Below are positions 50,875 through 60,242 of a DNA stretch of 64,000 bases, piece by piece. Source of the DNA: Herbidospora daliensis (lineage in GTDB: Bacteria; Actinomycetota; Actinomycetes; Streptosporangiales; Streptosporangiaceae); contig NZ_BBXF01000007.1 of the NCBI RefSeq assembly GCF_001570585.1, forward strand, positions 201,508 through 265,507. Direction: 5' to 3'. Positions within the stretch are counted from its first letter, which is position 1. Each line of letters starts with the position of its first letter. Both the position numbers and the translations under genes were made by a program. The notes below the pieces were generated by a model. That model searched no databases, was not told where the DNA came from, and saw only the letters and a list, made by a program, of their open reading frames with translations.

Positions 50875-52364
50875 GACACGACCGGTTCGGCCGCCAGCGG
50901 CTCTTCGGCGCGTTTCCTGGTGAAGCGCACCTGCCGCAGCGCGATGGCCGCCGCCAGGCAGGCGAGCGGCACGGCCGGGAGCAGGTAGCGGTAGTCGAAC
51001 TCGGCGGTGGCCGCCGGGGCCAGCACCAGGCCGGCCGCCCCGAGGAACGGCAGCAGCACCGGGCCGCCCAGCGTGCGCCAGCGCTGGACCACGCCGACCA
51101 GCCCGGCCAGCAGCAGCAGGCCCAGGACCGTGCCCGGGAGCCGCACCACCGACTGGTAGCTCATCATGAACGTCGAGAACGGGGCGACCTTGACGGTGGC
51201 CGCCTCGCCGTTCTCGTAGCGGGTGGCGTCGCCGTTGGTGGTGCCCCGGTAGGAGCTCCACTGGGGGAGCTTCGTGGTGGTGTTGTTGCTGAACTCGTAG
51301 AGGCCGAAGGTCTTGTTGTCGGGGAAGACCGGGCGGCCCCACTGGAAGGCGCGGAAGAAGTCCTTGGCGACGGCGGCCAGGTAGTCGAGCGGCTGGGCCA
51401 TGATCGCGCGTTTGGCGAACTCGCTGGCGATCTGGTTGGTCTCGGCGTCGAACTTGCGGCCCGCGCCGAAGACGTGGAGCTGGTTCTCGTTGTCCCACCA
51501 CAGATAGGCCTGGGCCGACTTCTCGCGCTCGGCCACCGGCGTGTTGATGCAGAGCAGCGCCAGATCGAGGTCGTCGCGCGGGTCGAGGCCCATCTTGTCG
51601 CAGTCGGCGAACAGGGCGGTGCGCATGTAGAGGATCACGCCGTCGCTCTGGGTCATCGCGAAAGGGCCGTTGACCGCCTTGAACCAGCCCATGTAGCCGA
51701 TGACCGGGATCACGCAGGCCACCAGCATCGCCACGATGGGCTTCCAGCCGACCCGCTTGATCAGCATGAACGCCACCACGAGCGCCAGGATCGGCAGCCC
51801 GATGCTGCGGGTCAGCGCGGTCAGCGCGAGCAGCCCGCCGACGGCCGCGCCGACCTTCCAGGTCATCGACCGGTGCCAGAGCACCAGCACGATCACCCCG
51901 GTGACCAGCAGGGTGAACATCGCGTCGCTCATGATCAGCTGCTCGAGCTGGATCTGGTAGGCGTCGAACAGCACCGGGACGGTGGCCAGAGTGGCGGCCC
52001 ACCCGGCCATGGCGAACCTTTTGACCAGCAACGCGTAGATCAGCCCGGCCGTGGCCAGGCCCATCAGGTGTTGCGTGAGGACAACGAGGCTGAAGCTGTG
52101 AAAGGGTCGCAGGAGCAGCATCCAGAAGGCGTAGCCATCCGGTCTGATCGGGTGGGGCCTCGGGTGGAGCGCGACCGAAACGTAGTCGTAGGAGTCGTTG
52201 AACCACATCGCCGGGCCGAAGCCGAGCATCGTGACGAGCCGCAGCAGCGCGCCGACCGCGAGCGCGGCGGCGAACCAGCGATGATTGCGCAGCGTGACGA
52301 CGAGACGCTCCTTCCAGGTGACCTGGGGGGCGCCTGTGACGGCGGGTTCCGCGACCGCGACCAT
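50871..52364 (-). CDS. Polytopic membrane glycosyltransferase (GT39/ArnT-like)
   Basis: The 497-residue protein has about twelve helices. After the first helix the loop MWFNDSYDYVSVALHPRPHPIRPDGYAFW holds an Asp-x-Tyr-Asp in the place of the GT-C catalytic acid. Helices such as LTRSIGLPILALVVAFMLI follow, and a soluble segment in the last third precedes three final helices and a cytoplasmic tail. This is the general layout of GT-C enzymes using polyprenyl-phosphate sugars (ArnT, PMT-like). The substrate is not known. It is divergent from the polyprenol-phosphate glycosyltransferase gene, which may make its donor. Confidence 0.75.
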   Translation of the reverse strand: MVAVAEPAVTGAPQVTWKERLVVTLRNHRWFAAALAVGALLRLVTMLGFGPAMWFNDSYDYVSVALHPRPHPIRPDGYAFWMLLLRPFHSFSLVVLTQHLMGLATAGLIYALLVKRFAMAGWAATLATVPVLFDAYQIQLEQLIMSDAMFTLLVTGVIVLVLWHRSMTWKVGAAVGGLLALTALTRSIGLPILALVVAFMLIKRVGWKPIVAMLVACVIPVIGYMGWFKAVNGPFAMTQSDGVILYMRTALFADCDKMGLDPRDDLDLALLCINTPVAEREKSAQAYLWWDNENQLHVFGAGRKFDAETNQIASEFAKRAIMAQPLDYLAAVAKDFFRAFQWGRPVFPDNKTFGLYEFSNNTTTKLPQWSSYRGTTNGDATRYENGEAATVKVAPFSTFMMSYQSVVRLPGTVLGLLLLAGLVGVVQRWRTLGGPVLLPFLGAAGLVLAPAATAEFDYRYLLPAVPLACLAAAIALRQVRFTRKRAEEPLAAEPVVS

Positions 52365-52477
52365 GGTTACAGAATGCCAGGGGTTTTCGGGACTTGACCC
52401 GCCCCCCTTGGGGCAGACGGCATCATGGTCTGATTACTGACCGGCGATCACAGGTGTAAACGGCAGGGGTAACGAAC

Positions 52478-53695
52478 GTGGAACTGACAGTGGTCATGCC
52501 GTGCCTCAACGAGGCGGAGACCGTGGAGGTGTGCGTAACGAAGGCCCTGGCCTGCATGCGCGAGAACGGGATCGACGGCGAGGTGGTGATCGCCGACAAC
52601 GGCAGCACCGACGGCTCGCAGCAGCTCGCCCGTGACGCCGGCGCCCGGGTCGTGCACATCGACCAGAAGGGGTACGGCAACGCCCTCATCGGCGGCATCC
52701 GCGCCGCCCGCGGCAAGTACGTGATCATGGGCGACGCCGACGACTCCTACGACTTCACCAACCTGATGCCGTTCGTGGAGGAGCTGCGCAAGGGCGGCGA
52801 GCTCGTCATGGGCAACCGCTTCAGGGGCGGCATCGCCCCCGGCGCCATGCCCCCGCTGCACCGTTACCTGGGCAACCCGGTCCTGTCGTTCGTGGGCCGC
52901 CTGTTCTTCCCGAGCGCGATCCAGGACTTCCACTGCGGCCTGCGCGGCTTCCGCCGTGACTCGATCCTCAAGCTGGGCCTGCAGACCGGCGGCATGGAGT
53001 TCGCCTCCGAGATGGTGGTGAAGGCCACCCTCCAGGGCCTCGACGTGCGCGAGGTGCCGACCACGCTGGCCCCCGACGGCCGCTCCCGCCCGCCGCACCT
53101 GCGGTCGTGGCGCGACGGCTGGCGCCACCTGCGCTTCCTGCTGCTCTACAGCCCCCGCTGGTTGTTCTTCATCCCGGGCCTGGCCCTGATGATCTTCGGT
53201 TTGATCGTCGGTACGGCGCTGACCTTCGGCCCCGTCTACATCGGCCAGCTCGCCTTCGACGTCGACACCCTCGTGGGCGCCTCGGCGATGGTGGTGATCG
53301 GCTTCCAGGCGGTGCTGTTCGCCCTGTTCACCAAGGTGTACGCCGCCGAAGAGGGCTTCCTGCCCGAGTCGCCGCGGATCAGGAAACTGATCGACATCGT
53401 CACCCTCGAACGCGGCCTCATCATCGGCGGCCTGCTCGCCCTCGCCGGTCTGCTGGGCCTGGTGGCCTCGCTGGCCCACTGGGGCGGCAAGGGCTTCGGC
53501 GAGCTGATCCCGGCCGAGTCGCTGCGTCTGGTCGTGCCGTCGGCGACCGCCTTCATCATGAGCTTCCAGACCATCTTCGCCTCGCTCTTCATCTCGATCC
53601 TGGGCATCCGCCGCTCGCGCGAGACCCCGGCCGACATCGCCGCCTCGGCCGCCGAGGAGGCCGCGGAGGCGGTCAACAAGCAGCCGACGCTCTGA
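52478..53695 (+). CDS. Polyprenol-phosphate glycosyltransferase, GT2 family
   Basis: GTG start; 405 residues. Residues 1-230 form a GT-A domain of the DPM1/GtrB type: VVMPCLNEAETV, VVIADNGSTDGS, IGGIRAARGKYVIMGDADDSYDF (DAD metal motif), NRFRGGI and DFHCGLRGFRR. Four or so membrane helices follow (LFFIPGLALMIFGLIVG, TLVGASAMVVIGFQAVLFAL, and two more), as in GtrB-like enzymes. It attaches a sugar, probably mannose or glucose, to polyprenyl phosphate at the inner membrane face. The neighbouring membrane transferases may use the product. The tail is Ala/Glu-rich. Confidence 0.85.
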   Translation: MELTVVMPCLNEAETVEVCVTKALACMRENGIDGEVVIADNGSTDGSQQLARDAGARVVHIDQKGYGNALIGGIRAARGKYVIMGDADDSYDFTNLMPFVEELRKGGELVMGNRFRGGIAPGAMPPLHRYLGNPVLSFVGRLFFPSAIQDFHCGLRGFRRDSILKLGLQTGGMEFASEMVVKATLQGLDVREVPTTLAPDGRSRPPHLRSWRDGWRHLRFLLLYSPRWLFFIPGLALMIFGLIVGTALTFGPVYIGQLAFDVDTLVGASAMVVIGFQAVLFALFTKVYAAEEGFLPESPRIRKLIDIVTLERGLIIGGLLALAGLLGLVASLAHWGGKGFGELIPAESLRLVVPSATAFIMSFQTIFASLFISILGIRRSRETPADIAASAAEEAAEAVNKQPTL

Positions 53696-53827
53696 CCGCA
53701 CGACCCTCCTGCCGCACGTCACCGGCCTCTTCCCCGATCGCCCGATCGCGGAGGAGGCCGTTTTCGTGCGGGCGCAGGGCGGGAATAAGGCTCCGATCCG
53801 GTGGTCGGATGCCTCTAGGCTTGAGGC

Positions 53828-55609
53828 ATGTCTCAGCACATCTTGACCGCCGTCGCGTGGCCCTATGCCAACGGGCCTCGCCACATCGGGCACGTCTCCG
53901 GGTTCGGCGTGCCGTCCGACGTCTTCAGCCGCTACCAGCGGATGGCGGGCAACAAGGTGCTGATGGTCTCCGGCACCGACGAGCACGGCACGCCGATCCA
54001 GGTCCAGGCCGACAAGGAAGGCGTCTCCGCCCGGGAGCTCGCCGACCGCTACAACCGGGTCATCGCCGAAGACCTGACGGCCCTCGGTCTCTCCTACGAC
54101 CTGTTCACCCGCACGACCACGCTCAACCACTACGCCGTCGCCCAGGAGATCTTCCTCGGGCTGCACAAGAACGGCTACATCTTCCCCAAGACCACGATGG
54201 GCGCGGTCTCCCCGTCCACCGGGCGCACCCTGCCCGACCGCTACATCGAGGGCACCTGCCCGATCTGCGGCTACGACGGGGCGCGTGGCGACCAGTGCGA
54301 CAACTGCGGCAACCAGCTCGACCCGATCGACCTGATCAACCCCAAGTCGAAGATCAACGGCGAGACGCCGAAGTTCATCGAGACCGAGCACTTCATGCTC
54401 GACCTGCCGGCCTTCGCCGACGCGCTCGGCACCTGGCTCCAGGGCAAGCAGGGCGAGTGGCGGCCCAACGTGCTGAAGTTCTCGCTCAACCTGCTGGGCG
54501 ACCTCCAGCCGAGGGCGATCAGCCGTGACCTCGACTGGGGGGTGCCGATCCCGCTCGACGGGTGGAGCGACCGCAACGACAAGCGGCTCTACGTCTGGTT
54601 CGACGCGGTCATCGGCTACCTGAGCGCCTCGGTCGAGTGGGCCCGCCGGTCGGGCGACCCCGACGCGTGGCGCGCCTGGTGGCAGAACCCCGACGCCCGG
54701 GGTTACTACTTCATGGGCAAGGACAACATCGTCTTCCACTCCGAGATCTGGCCGGCGATGCTGCTCGGCTACAACGGAGAGGGCGCCCGGGGCGGCGCGG
54801 CCGGGTCGCTGGGGCGGCTCGACCTGCCCTCCGAGGTGGTGTCGAGCGAGTTCCTGACCATGGAGGGGCGCAAGTTCTCCTCCTCGCGGTCGGTCGTGAT
54901 CTACGTCCGCGACTTCCTGGAGCGCTACTCGGCCGACGCGCTGCGCTACTACATCGCGGTCGCCGGGCCCGAGAACCAGGACACCGACTTCACCTGGTCC
55001 GAATTCCTCAACCGCAACAACGGCGAGCTCGTCGCGGCGTGGGGCAACCTGGTCAACCGGTCGATCTCGATGGCGTCCAAGAACTTCGGCAAGATCCCCG
55101 ACGCGGTCGACCTGACCGACGCCGACCGGGCGCTGCTCGAGCGGTCGAAGTCGGCCTTCCCTGCGGTCGGGGCGGAGCTGGGGCGGTCGCGGTTCAAGAA
55201 CGCGGTCACCGAGGCGTTCGACGTGGTGCGCGACGCCAACCGCTACCTGGCCGAGCAGGAGCCCTGGAAGATCAAGGACGACCCGGTCCGCCAGGGCAGC
55301 ATCCTCCACGTGGCGCTCCAGGTGGTCGACGACGCCAAGACGCTGCTCACGCCGTTCCTGCCGAACTCGTCCAACAAGATCCACGAGATGCTCGGCGGGC
55401 AGGGCGTCTGGTCCGGCATGCCGGAGATCCGCGAGGTCGACGAGCAGGGCGGGCGCTCCTACCCGGTGATCACCGGTGACTACAACGGCGCGGCGAAGTG
55501 GGAGCACACGCCGATCCAGTCGGGCACCCCGCTGGCCCCGCCGAAGCCGCTGTTCGCCAAGCTCGACGCGAAGATCGTCGACGAAGAACTGGCCAGACTG
55601 GAAAGCTGA
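53828..55609 (+). CDS. metG: Methionyl-tRNA synthetase
   Basis: The 593-residue class I synthetase has [14 protein letters not shown] (HIGH-type motif), the zinc knuckle [18 protein letters not shown] (four Cys), KFSSSR as the KMSKS loop near residue 345, and an anticodon-binding helical domain ([17 protein letters not shown]). No C-terminal tRNA-binding EMAP domain is present, so it is the shorter form. It charges tRNA-Met for initiation and elongation. It heads the run metG-tatD-rpf, and its stop overlaps the tatD start by one base. Confidence 0.96.
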   Translation: MSQHILTAVAWPYANGPRHIGHVSGFGVPSDVFSRYQRMAGNKVLMVSGTDEHGTPIQVQADKEGVSARELADRYNRVIAEDLTALGLSYDLFTRTTTLNHYAVAQEIFLGLHKNGYIFPKTTMGAVSPSTGRTLPDRYIEGTCPICGYDGARGDQCDNCGNQLDPIDLINPKSKINGETPKFIETEHFMLDLPAFADALGTWLQGKQGEWRPNVLKFSLNLLGDLQPRAISRDLDWGVPIPLDGWSDRNDKRLYVWFDAVIGYLSASVEWARRSGDPDAWRAWWQNPDARGYYFMGKDNIVFHSEIWPAMLLGYNGEGARGGAAGSLGRLDLPSEVVSSEFLTMEGRKFSSSRSVVIYVRDFLERYSADALRYYIAVAGPENQDTDFTWSEFLNRNNGELVAAWGNLVNRSISMASKNFGKIPDAVDLTDADRALLERSKSAFPAVGAELGRSRFKNAVTEAFDVVRDANRYLAEQEPWKIKDDPVRQGSILHVALQVVDDAKTLLTPFLPNSSNKIHEMLGGQGVWSGMPEIREVDEQGGRSYPVITGDYNGAAKWEHTPIQSGTPLAPPKPLFAKLDAKIVDEELARLES

Positions 55610-56457
55610 TGTCCGTTCCGCTCCCCGAGGCGCTCGGCGCCGAGGTGTTCGACAGTCACTGCCACCTCGACATCATGGTCGGGGAGCGCAAGGCGTCGTC
55701 CGGCGATCCCGTCGCCCTGGCCGCCCAGGCGGCCGGGGCGAGCGTCGAGCGCATCCTCGACGAAGCCAAATCGGTCGGGGTGACGCGCCTGGTCACGATC
55801 GGCTACGACCTGCGCTCCTCCGAGTGGGGCGCCGAGATCGCCCGTGACCACGAGGGCGTCTACGCCGGCGTGGCGATCCACCCCAACGAGGCTCACGCGG
55901 CGACCCCCGAGGTGCTCGACCGGATCGAGGCGCTGGCGCGGCTCGATCACGTGCGGGCCGTGGGCGAGACCGGGCTCGACTTCTACCGCGACTGGGCTTC
56001 CAAAGACGACCAGCACGCCTCGTTCCGGGCGCACATCGAGATCGCCAAGCGCACCGGGAAGGCGCTGGTGATCCACGACCGCGACGCCCACGACGCGGTC
56101 CTCGACGTGCTCGACGAGGTGGGCGCGCCCGACGTGGTCGTCTTCCACAGCTACTCGGGCGACGCCGAGATGGCCGAGCGCTGCGTCGCGGCGGGCTACT
56201 ACCTGTCGTTCTCGGGCCCGGTCACCTACAAGAACGCCGCCTACCTGCGGGAGGCCGCGAAGGTCGCCCCGGCCGAGCTGATCCTGGTCGAGACCGACGC
56301 GCCCTATCTGCCGCCGACGCCCCACCGCGGCAAGCCCAACGCGCCCTACCTGATCCCGCTGACGCTGCGCTGCATCGCGGAGGTGAAGGGCACGACGCCG
56401 GAGGCGCTCGCGGAGATCATCAATGTGAACGGTCCGCGCGTTTTCGGTGATTGGTAA
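55609..56457 (+). CDS. tatD: TatD-family metal-dependent hydrolase
   Basis: ATG 55609 overlaps the metG stop (TGATG). The 282-residue TIM-barrel has FDSHCHLDIM (metal-binding HxH), AIHPNEAH, AVGETGLDFYRDW (Glu ligand), LVIHDRDAHD, VVFHSYSG and ETDAPYLPP with the last Asp ligand. TatD proteins are 3'-5' deoxyribonucleases/ deoxyribonuclease-like hydrolases linked to DNA repair or quality control. The order metG-tatD before an rpf gene is standard in Actinobacteria. Confidence 0.92.
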   Translation: MSVPLPEALGAEVFDSHCHLDIMVGERKASSGDPVALAAQAAGASVERILDEAKSVGVTRLVTIGYDLRSSEWGAEIARDHEGVYAGVAIHPNEAHAATPEVLDRIEALARLDHVRAVGETGLDFYRDWASKDDQHASFRAHIEIAKRTGKALVIHDRDAHDAVLDVLDEVGAPDVVVFHSYSGDAEMAERCVAAGYYLSFSGPVTYKNAAYLREAAKVAPAELILVETDAPYLPPTPHRGKPNAPYLIPLTLRCIAEVKGTTPEALAEIINVNGPRVFGDW

Positions 56458-56512
56458 TGGGATGTCACGGTACGGTGTGAGTTGACCATGGCGCTTCCGG
56501 AAGGACGCATCC

Positions 56513-57460
56513 GTGTATTCCCCGACATTGGAGAGCCCCGCGCATGACACGGGCGGCCAATTGTCGGGCTGGGAACATCCGGTCGAGAAACCCGCTGAGG
56601 CGCCGTCACGGTTGAGGGCGCTGGTCCGCCCGTGGCTGGCCGTGGTGTGCGCCGCCGCGCTGGGGGCCTCGGTCGGCCTGGTCACCGGGGTCGGGCTGGC
56701 CCGCGAGATCACCCTCGACGTCGACGGCAAGCTCACCACCCACCGGTCGTTCGCGGCCGACGTCAACGGCGTGCTGAAGGCCGCCGGGGTGCCCTACGAG
56801 GAGGGCGACATGGTCTCGCCCCCGCCGTCGGCCGAGATCGGCGACGACATGACGATCGTGGTCAGGCACGCCCGGCCGCTGACGCTCACCCTCGACGGGA
56901 CCTCCAGCACCCATCTGACCACGGCTCTCAACGTCCAGGACGCGCTCGAAGAGCTCAAGATGAACCCCAACAAGCTGCAGTTGTCGACGACCAGACTGCG
57001 GCAGATCCCGGTCGAGGGGTTCCAGCTGAACGCGCGGTCGCACCGCAAGGTGACGATCGTGGCCGGCAGCATGCGCATCGAGACCACGACGATCGGCCGG
57101 ACCGTCGCGGAGGTCCTGAAAGAGGCGAGCGTCGAGCTCGGCGAGGGCGACAAGGTGTCGCCCGGCCTGTCGACCTTCCCGCCCGAAGACACGGTGATCC
57201 GGGTGACCCCCGGCCTGCCGCCCCACACGATCCCCATCTCGCCCGACGTGGCCGCGCTGAACTGGGAGGCCCTGGCGCGGTGTGTGTCGGGTCCGGGCGG
57301 GCTCTACGGGTTCGGGCTGAAGATGTGGCGCGCGGTCGGCGGGGAGAAGCGGCCGGCCGACTGGCCCGAGGCCGAGCAGACCTACCGGGCCCAGCTGCTC
57401 TACCAGCGGCTGGCCGGCGACTGGAAACGCGCCTGGCCGGAGTGCGGCGACCGCCTCTGA
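56513..57460 (+). CDS. RpfB-like protein with degenerate catalytic domain
   Basis: GTG 56513 has GGAAGGA eight bases upstream. The 315-residue protein has an N-terminal membrane anchor (residues about 39-62, VVCAAALGASVGLVTGVGLA) and three DUF348 repeats (ITLDVDGKLTTHRSFAADVNGVLKAAGV; LTLTLDGTSSTHLTTALNVQDALEEL; VTIVAGSMRIETTTIGRTVAEVLKEA). No G5 domain follows, unlike RpfB. The C-terminal 75 residues retain the Rpf frame (NWEALARC...YGFGLKMWRAVGG...AWPECG) but the catalytic Glu of CESGGNW is Val258 (GTG), and the NTGNGYYGGLQF loop is shortened. It occupies the rpfB locus but is probably not an active transglycosylase. Confidence 0.8.
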   Translation: MYSPTLESPAHDTGGQLSGWEHPVEKPAEAPSRLRALVRPWLAVVCAAALGASVGLVTGVGLAREITLDVDGKLTTHRSFAADVNGVLKAAGVPYEEGDMVSPPPSAEIGDDMTIVVRHARPLTLTLDGTSSTHLTTALNVQDALEELKMNPNKLQLSTTRLRQIPVEGFQLNARSHRKVTIVAGSMRIETTTIGRTVAEVLKEASVELGEGDKVSPGLSTFPPEDTVIRVTPGLPPHTIPISPDVAALNWEALARCVSGPGGLYGFGLKMWRAVGGEKRPADWPEAEQTYRAQLLYQRLAGDWKRAWPECGDRL

Positions 57461-57464
57461 GCCG

Positions 57465-58637
57465 CTAGTCGACGGCATGGCCGTAGTCGACCGAGCCGGT
57501 CGGCGCGGGGGTCGCCGCCGAGGTGAAGACCGCCCCGACGCCGTTCCGGTCGGGTGCGCCGATCAGCAGCCCAGAGGGCCCGTCGGCCGCCAGCGACCAG
57601 CCGTAGCGCTGGCCCGGCTGGGGCGGGACCGGCAGCGCGGTCACCCGTCCGTCGACCGTGCTGGTGTGTACGCCGCCCGTCGCCCCCTTCGTGTAGGGGT
57701 GGCCCATGGCGAGCCTGCCGTCGCCGGTGAACGCCAGGGCCCAGCCGAGACCGGTCGTGCCCGGCACGGTGATGGCCCTGACGGGTTCGAGGTCGGCCCA
57801 GAGCTGCACCATCCCGGCGTCGCGCGGCCCGGCGAGAGGCGCGCCCGCGGCCAGGTAGGAGACGCCGCCGATCCGGGCGGTGGCCAGCGTCCAGCCGAAG
57901 CGGTTGCCCGCCTCCTCCGCCACCTCCGTGGTCGCCTGCCCGAGGTCCCACTTCTTGCTCTTGTACGGCGCCCCCGCCAGCACGTCCTGGACGACGACCA
58001 CCGTCCCGGCGTCGACGATGCCGCTGGCGACCTGCCGGCCGGTGCCGTCGTTGTCCTCGTAGGGCACGCCGACGGCCAGGTCGGGCCGGTCGGGGTCGCC
58101 GTGGAAGGTCAGCGACCAGCCCCACATGTCGCCGACCTCGCCGTTGCCGATCATGCCTTCGGACTCCTGGTTCAGCCGCACCCTCCCTTGGGGGGAGAGC
58201 AGGTGGACGGCCCCGGCGTCGGTCAGCGGGTCGTCGGAGTGCGGTTCGCCGACGGCCAGCACCGCGCCGCCCGGCAGGTCGGCCGCCGCGAGCGACCAGC
58301 CGAAGTGGGCGTCCTTCTCCGGGTCCGGCGCGGTCAAGGTCCGCACGCCGCCCGCGCCGAACACGTAGACCGCGCCCTCGTCGCGGGCTCCCGCGTAGGG
58401 GGCGCCGACGACGACGTCGAGACAGCGGTCGCCGTCGACGTGGGCGGTGGCCACGGCCCAGCCGAAGCCGGTGTTGGCCTCGCCGCCGGGAGCTTTCAAG
58501 GTCTGGCCGCCGAAGGTGACGGTCTCGGCGAAGGGGTCGCCCACGGCGTGGCCCGTGTCGGCGCAGGGCGCGGCGGCGGCCGTACCGGAAGGAAGGAAGG
58601 CCGCGCCGAGCAGCAGGGCGGCGAGCAGCCGGGTCAC
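57465..58637 (-). CDS. Secreted FG-GAP (integrin alpha-like) repeat protein
   Basis: GTG 58637 overlaps the kinase stop (GTGA). The 390-residue protein has a signal peptide (TRLLAALLLGAAFLPSGTAAAA) and about six FG-GAP blades, each with GFGWAVATAHVDGDRCLDVVVGAPYAG-like or FGWSLAAADLPGGAVLAVGEP-like sequence, several with the D-x-D calcium loop. It should fold as a seven-bladed propeller on the cell exterior or be released. Such proteins in actinomycetes lack a proven role. Its translation coupling to a receptor-type kinase suggests that the two work together. Confidence 0.82.
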   Translation of the reverse strand: MTRLLAALLLGAAFLPSGTAAAAPCADTGHAVGDPFAETVTFGGQTLKAPGGEANTGFGWAVATAHVDGDRCLDVVVGAPYAGARDEGAVYVFGAGGVRTLTAPDPEKDAHFGWSLAAADLPGGAVLAVGEPHSDDPLTDAGAVHLLSPQGRVRLNQESEGMIGNGEVGDMWGWSLTFHGDPDRPDLAVGVPYEDNDGTGRQVASGIVDAGTVVVVQDVLAGAPYKSKKWDLGQATTEVAEEAGNRFGWTLATARIGGVSYLAAGAPLAGPRDAGMVQLWADLEPVRAITVPGTTGLGWALAFTGDGRLAMGHPYTKGATGGVHTSTVDGRVTALPVPPQPGQRYGWSLAADGPSGLLIGAPDRNGVGAVFTSAATPAPTGSVDYGHAVD

Positions 58638-60121
58638 AGGGCCACCTCCAGGCCGCCGCCGAACTGGAGCCGGGCGGGGACGCGGTCGTCGGGGAGGTCG
58701 AACACGAGCATGCCGTCGGAGCGGCCGCCGGGCCGCAGCCCGCTCGGCAGCGGAGTGGAGAGGCGATGGGCCTGGTAGGCGGTGCCGGTGTCGTCGAGCA
58801 GCACGGGCGTGGCGGCGATCGAGACGAGCTCGCCGCCGGTGTTGACCATGCTCCACGGGATCACGCAGAACTCCCCCTGCGTCGCCGCGACCCCTTCGAA
58901 GTCGGCCAGCCCGCAGCGCGGGTCTTTGGTGACGACCAGGTCGACGCCGAACCCGGCCCCGACGGTGATCCGCCGGCCGACGTCGCCGTCGGCGGCCTCC
59001 TGCGCGGCGATCTGCACGGCGGTACGCGGCTCGTTGTCACCCGACACGACCAGCACCCCGACGCTCACGACGAACGCGACGAAGATCACGATGGCCCCGA
59101 TGAGCCAGCGGTCGGTCCGCGACCGCGGTGGCTTGATCGGTGGACCTTCGGTGGTGTCGGCCTCGTTCGCGGTGACGACGGTGACGGGGGCCGCCTCCTC
59201 CACGGGTTCGGGGAAGGACGCCTGGAGGGTGCGGTTGAGCTCCTCCACCGGCATCAGCGGCTCGGCCTGCCGGACCTCCGGGTCGCGCGCGGAGACCGCC
59301 GGCAGCGCGCCGCCGACCAGGGCGATCAGCAGATCCTGCGCGGTCGGGCGGCGGGTCGGGTCGGGGTCGGTGGCGAGGCGGACCAGCTCGTTCAGCGGCT
59401 CGGGGAGCGCGCCCAGGTCGGGGCGGCTGTTCAGGACGCGGGCCGCCAGCGTCACCATGTTGCCCTGGCCGTAGGGGTGGCGGCCGGTGCCGGCGTACGC
59501 CACCAGGCAGCCCCAGGCGAAGACGTCGGTCCACGGGCTGACCGGCTCGCCGCGCACCTGCTCGGGCGCCCACCAGCCGGGGCTGCCGAGGAGCTCCCCG
59601 GCCTGGGTGAAGTCGTGGGAGGCGTCGAGCGCGCGGGCGATGCCGAAGTCGATCACGCGCGGGCCCGACAACGACAGGATCACGTTGGCCGGCTTCAGGT
59701 CGCGGTGGACCAGCCCCGCCACGTGGATGGCCGCCAGGGCCGCCGCCACGCCCAGGGCCACGCCGTGGAGCGGTCCCGGTTCGAGCGGGCCCTCCTGGGC
59801 GATCTGCCGGTTGAGCGGGGTGCCGGCGATGTACTCGGTCACCATGTAGGGCCGCCCGTCGGGGGTGTTGCCGTTGTCGAGCACCTGCGCGGTGCAGAAC
59901 GAGGCGACCTTGCGGGCGTTCTCGACCTCGCCGTGGAAACGCGCCGCGAAGGCGTCGTCGGCGAGCTGGGAGCGGACCACTTTGAGCGCGACCAGGCGGC
60001 CTTCGGTGACGGCCAGGTAGACCGTGCCCATGCCGCCCTCACCCAGGCGGCCCAGAAGCCGGTAGGTCCCGATCGTGGCGGGATCGTCGGGGCGGAGCGG
60101 CTCGGCGCCGGTCGGTTCCAT
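58634..60121 (-). CDS. Receptor-type serine/threonine protein kinase
   Basis: The 495-residue protein opens with a Hanks-type kinase domain (residues about 17-270): YRLLGRLGEGGMGTVYLAV (Gly loop), VALKVVR (Lys), HRDLKPANVILS (catalytic loop Asp) and VIDFGIARAL (DFG). A Pro/Glu-rich linker is followed by one membrane helix at about 342-364 (WLIGAIVIFVAFVVSVGVLVV). The outer domain of about 130 residues has two Cys in CGLADFEGVAATQGEFCVIPWSMVNTGGE and no PASTA repeat; it resembles the DUF4352-like beta domains. It probably senses an external cue and phosphorylates unknown targets. The downstream FG-GAP gene is coupled. The pair interrupts the usual rpf-rsmA order. Confidence 0.9.
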   Translation of the reverse strand: MEPTGAEPLRPDDPATIGTYRLLGRLGEGGMGTVYLAVTEGRLVALKVVRSQLADDAFAARFHGEVENARKVASFCTAQVLDNGNTPDGRPYMVTEYIAGTPLNRQIAQEGPLEPGPLHGVALGVAAALAAIHVAGLVHRDLKPANVILSLSGPRVIDFGIARALDASHDFTQAGELLGSPGWWAPEQVRGEPVSPWTDVFAWGCLVAYAGTGRHPYGQGNMVTLAARVLNSRPDLGALPEPLNELVRLATDPDPTRRPTAQDLLIALVGGALPAVSARDPEVRQAEPLMPVEELNRTLQASFPEPVEEAAPVTVVTANEADTTEGPPIKPPRSRTDRWLIGAIVIFVAFVVSVGVLVVSGDNEPRTAVQIAAQEAADGDVGRRITVGAGFGVDLVVTKDPRCGLADFEGVAATQGEFCVIPWSMVNTGGELVSIAATPVLLDDTGTAYQAHRLSTPLPSGLRPGGRSDGMLVFDLPDDRVPARLQFGGGLEVAL

Positions 60122-60242
60122 CTGAGGGCTCTCCTAGGGCCTGTGCGCGTTCATGGGGGATTCGGGGCAATCGCCAGCATGGATTGCCCGCGGGGGTCGC
60201 GAACAGGTAATTCGACGCGTTCGCATGCCCGACACTGGTTGC

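Noticed and set aside
52448-55507. Open frame of 1019 codons on the minus strand opposite the glycosyltransferase and metG
   Set aside because: It is the antisense of two clear genes with high third-position GC; its composition (Arg/Val/Gly/Asp) and lack of any motif show it is a shadow.
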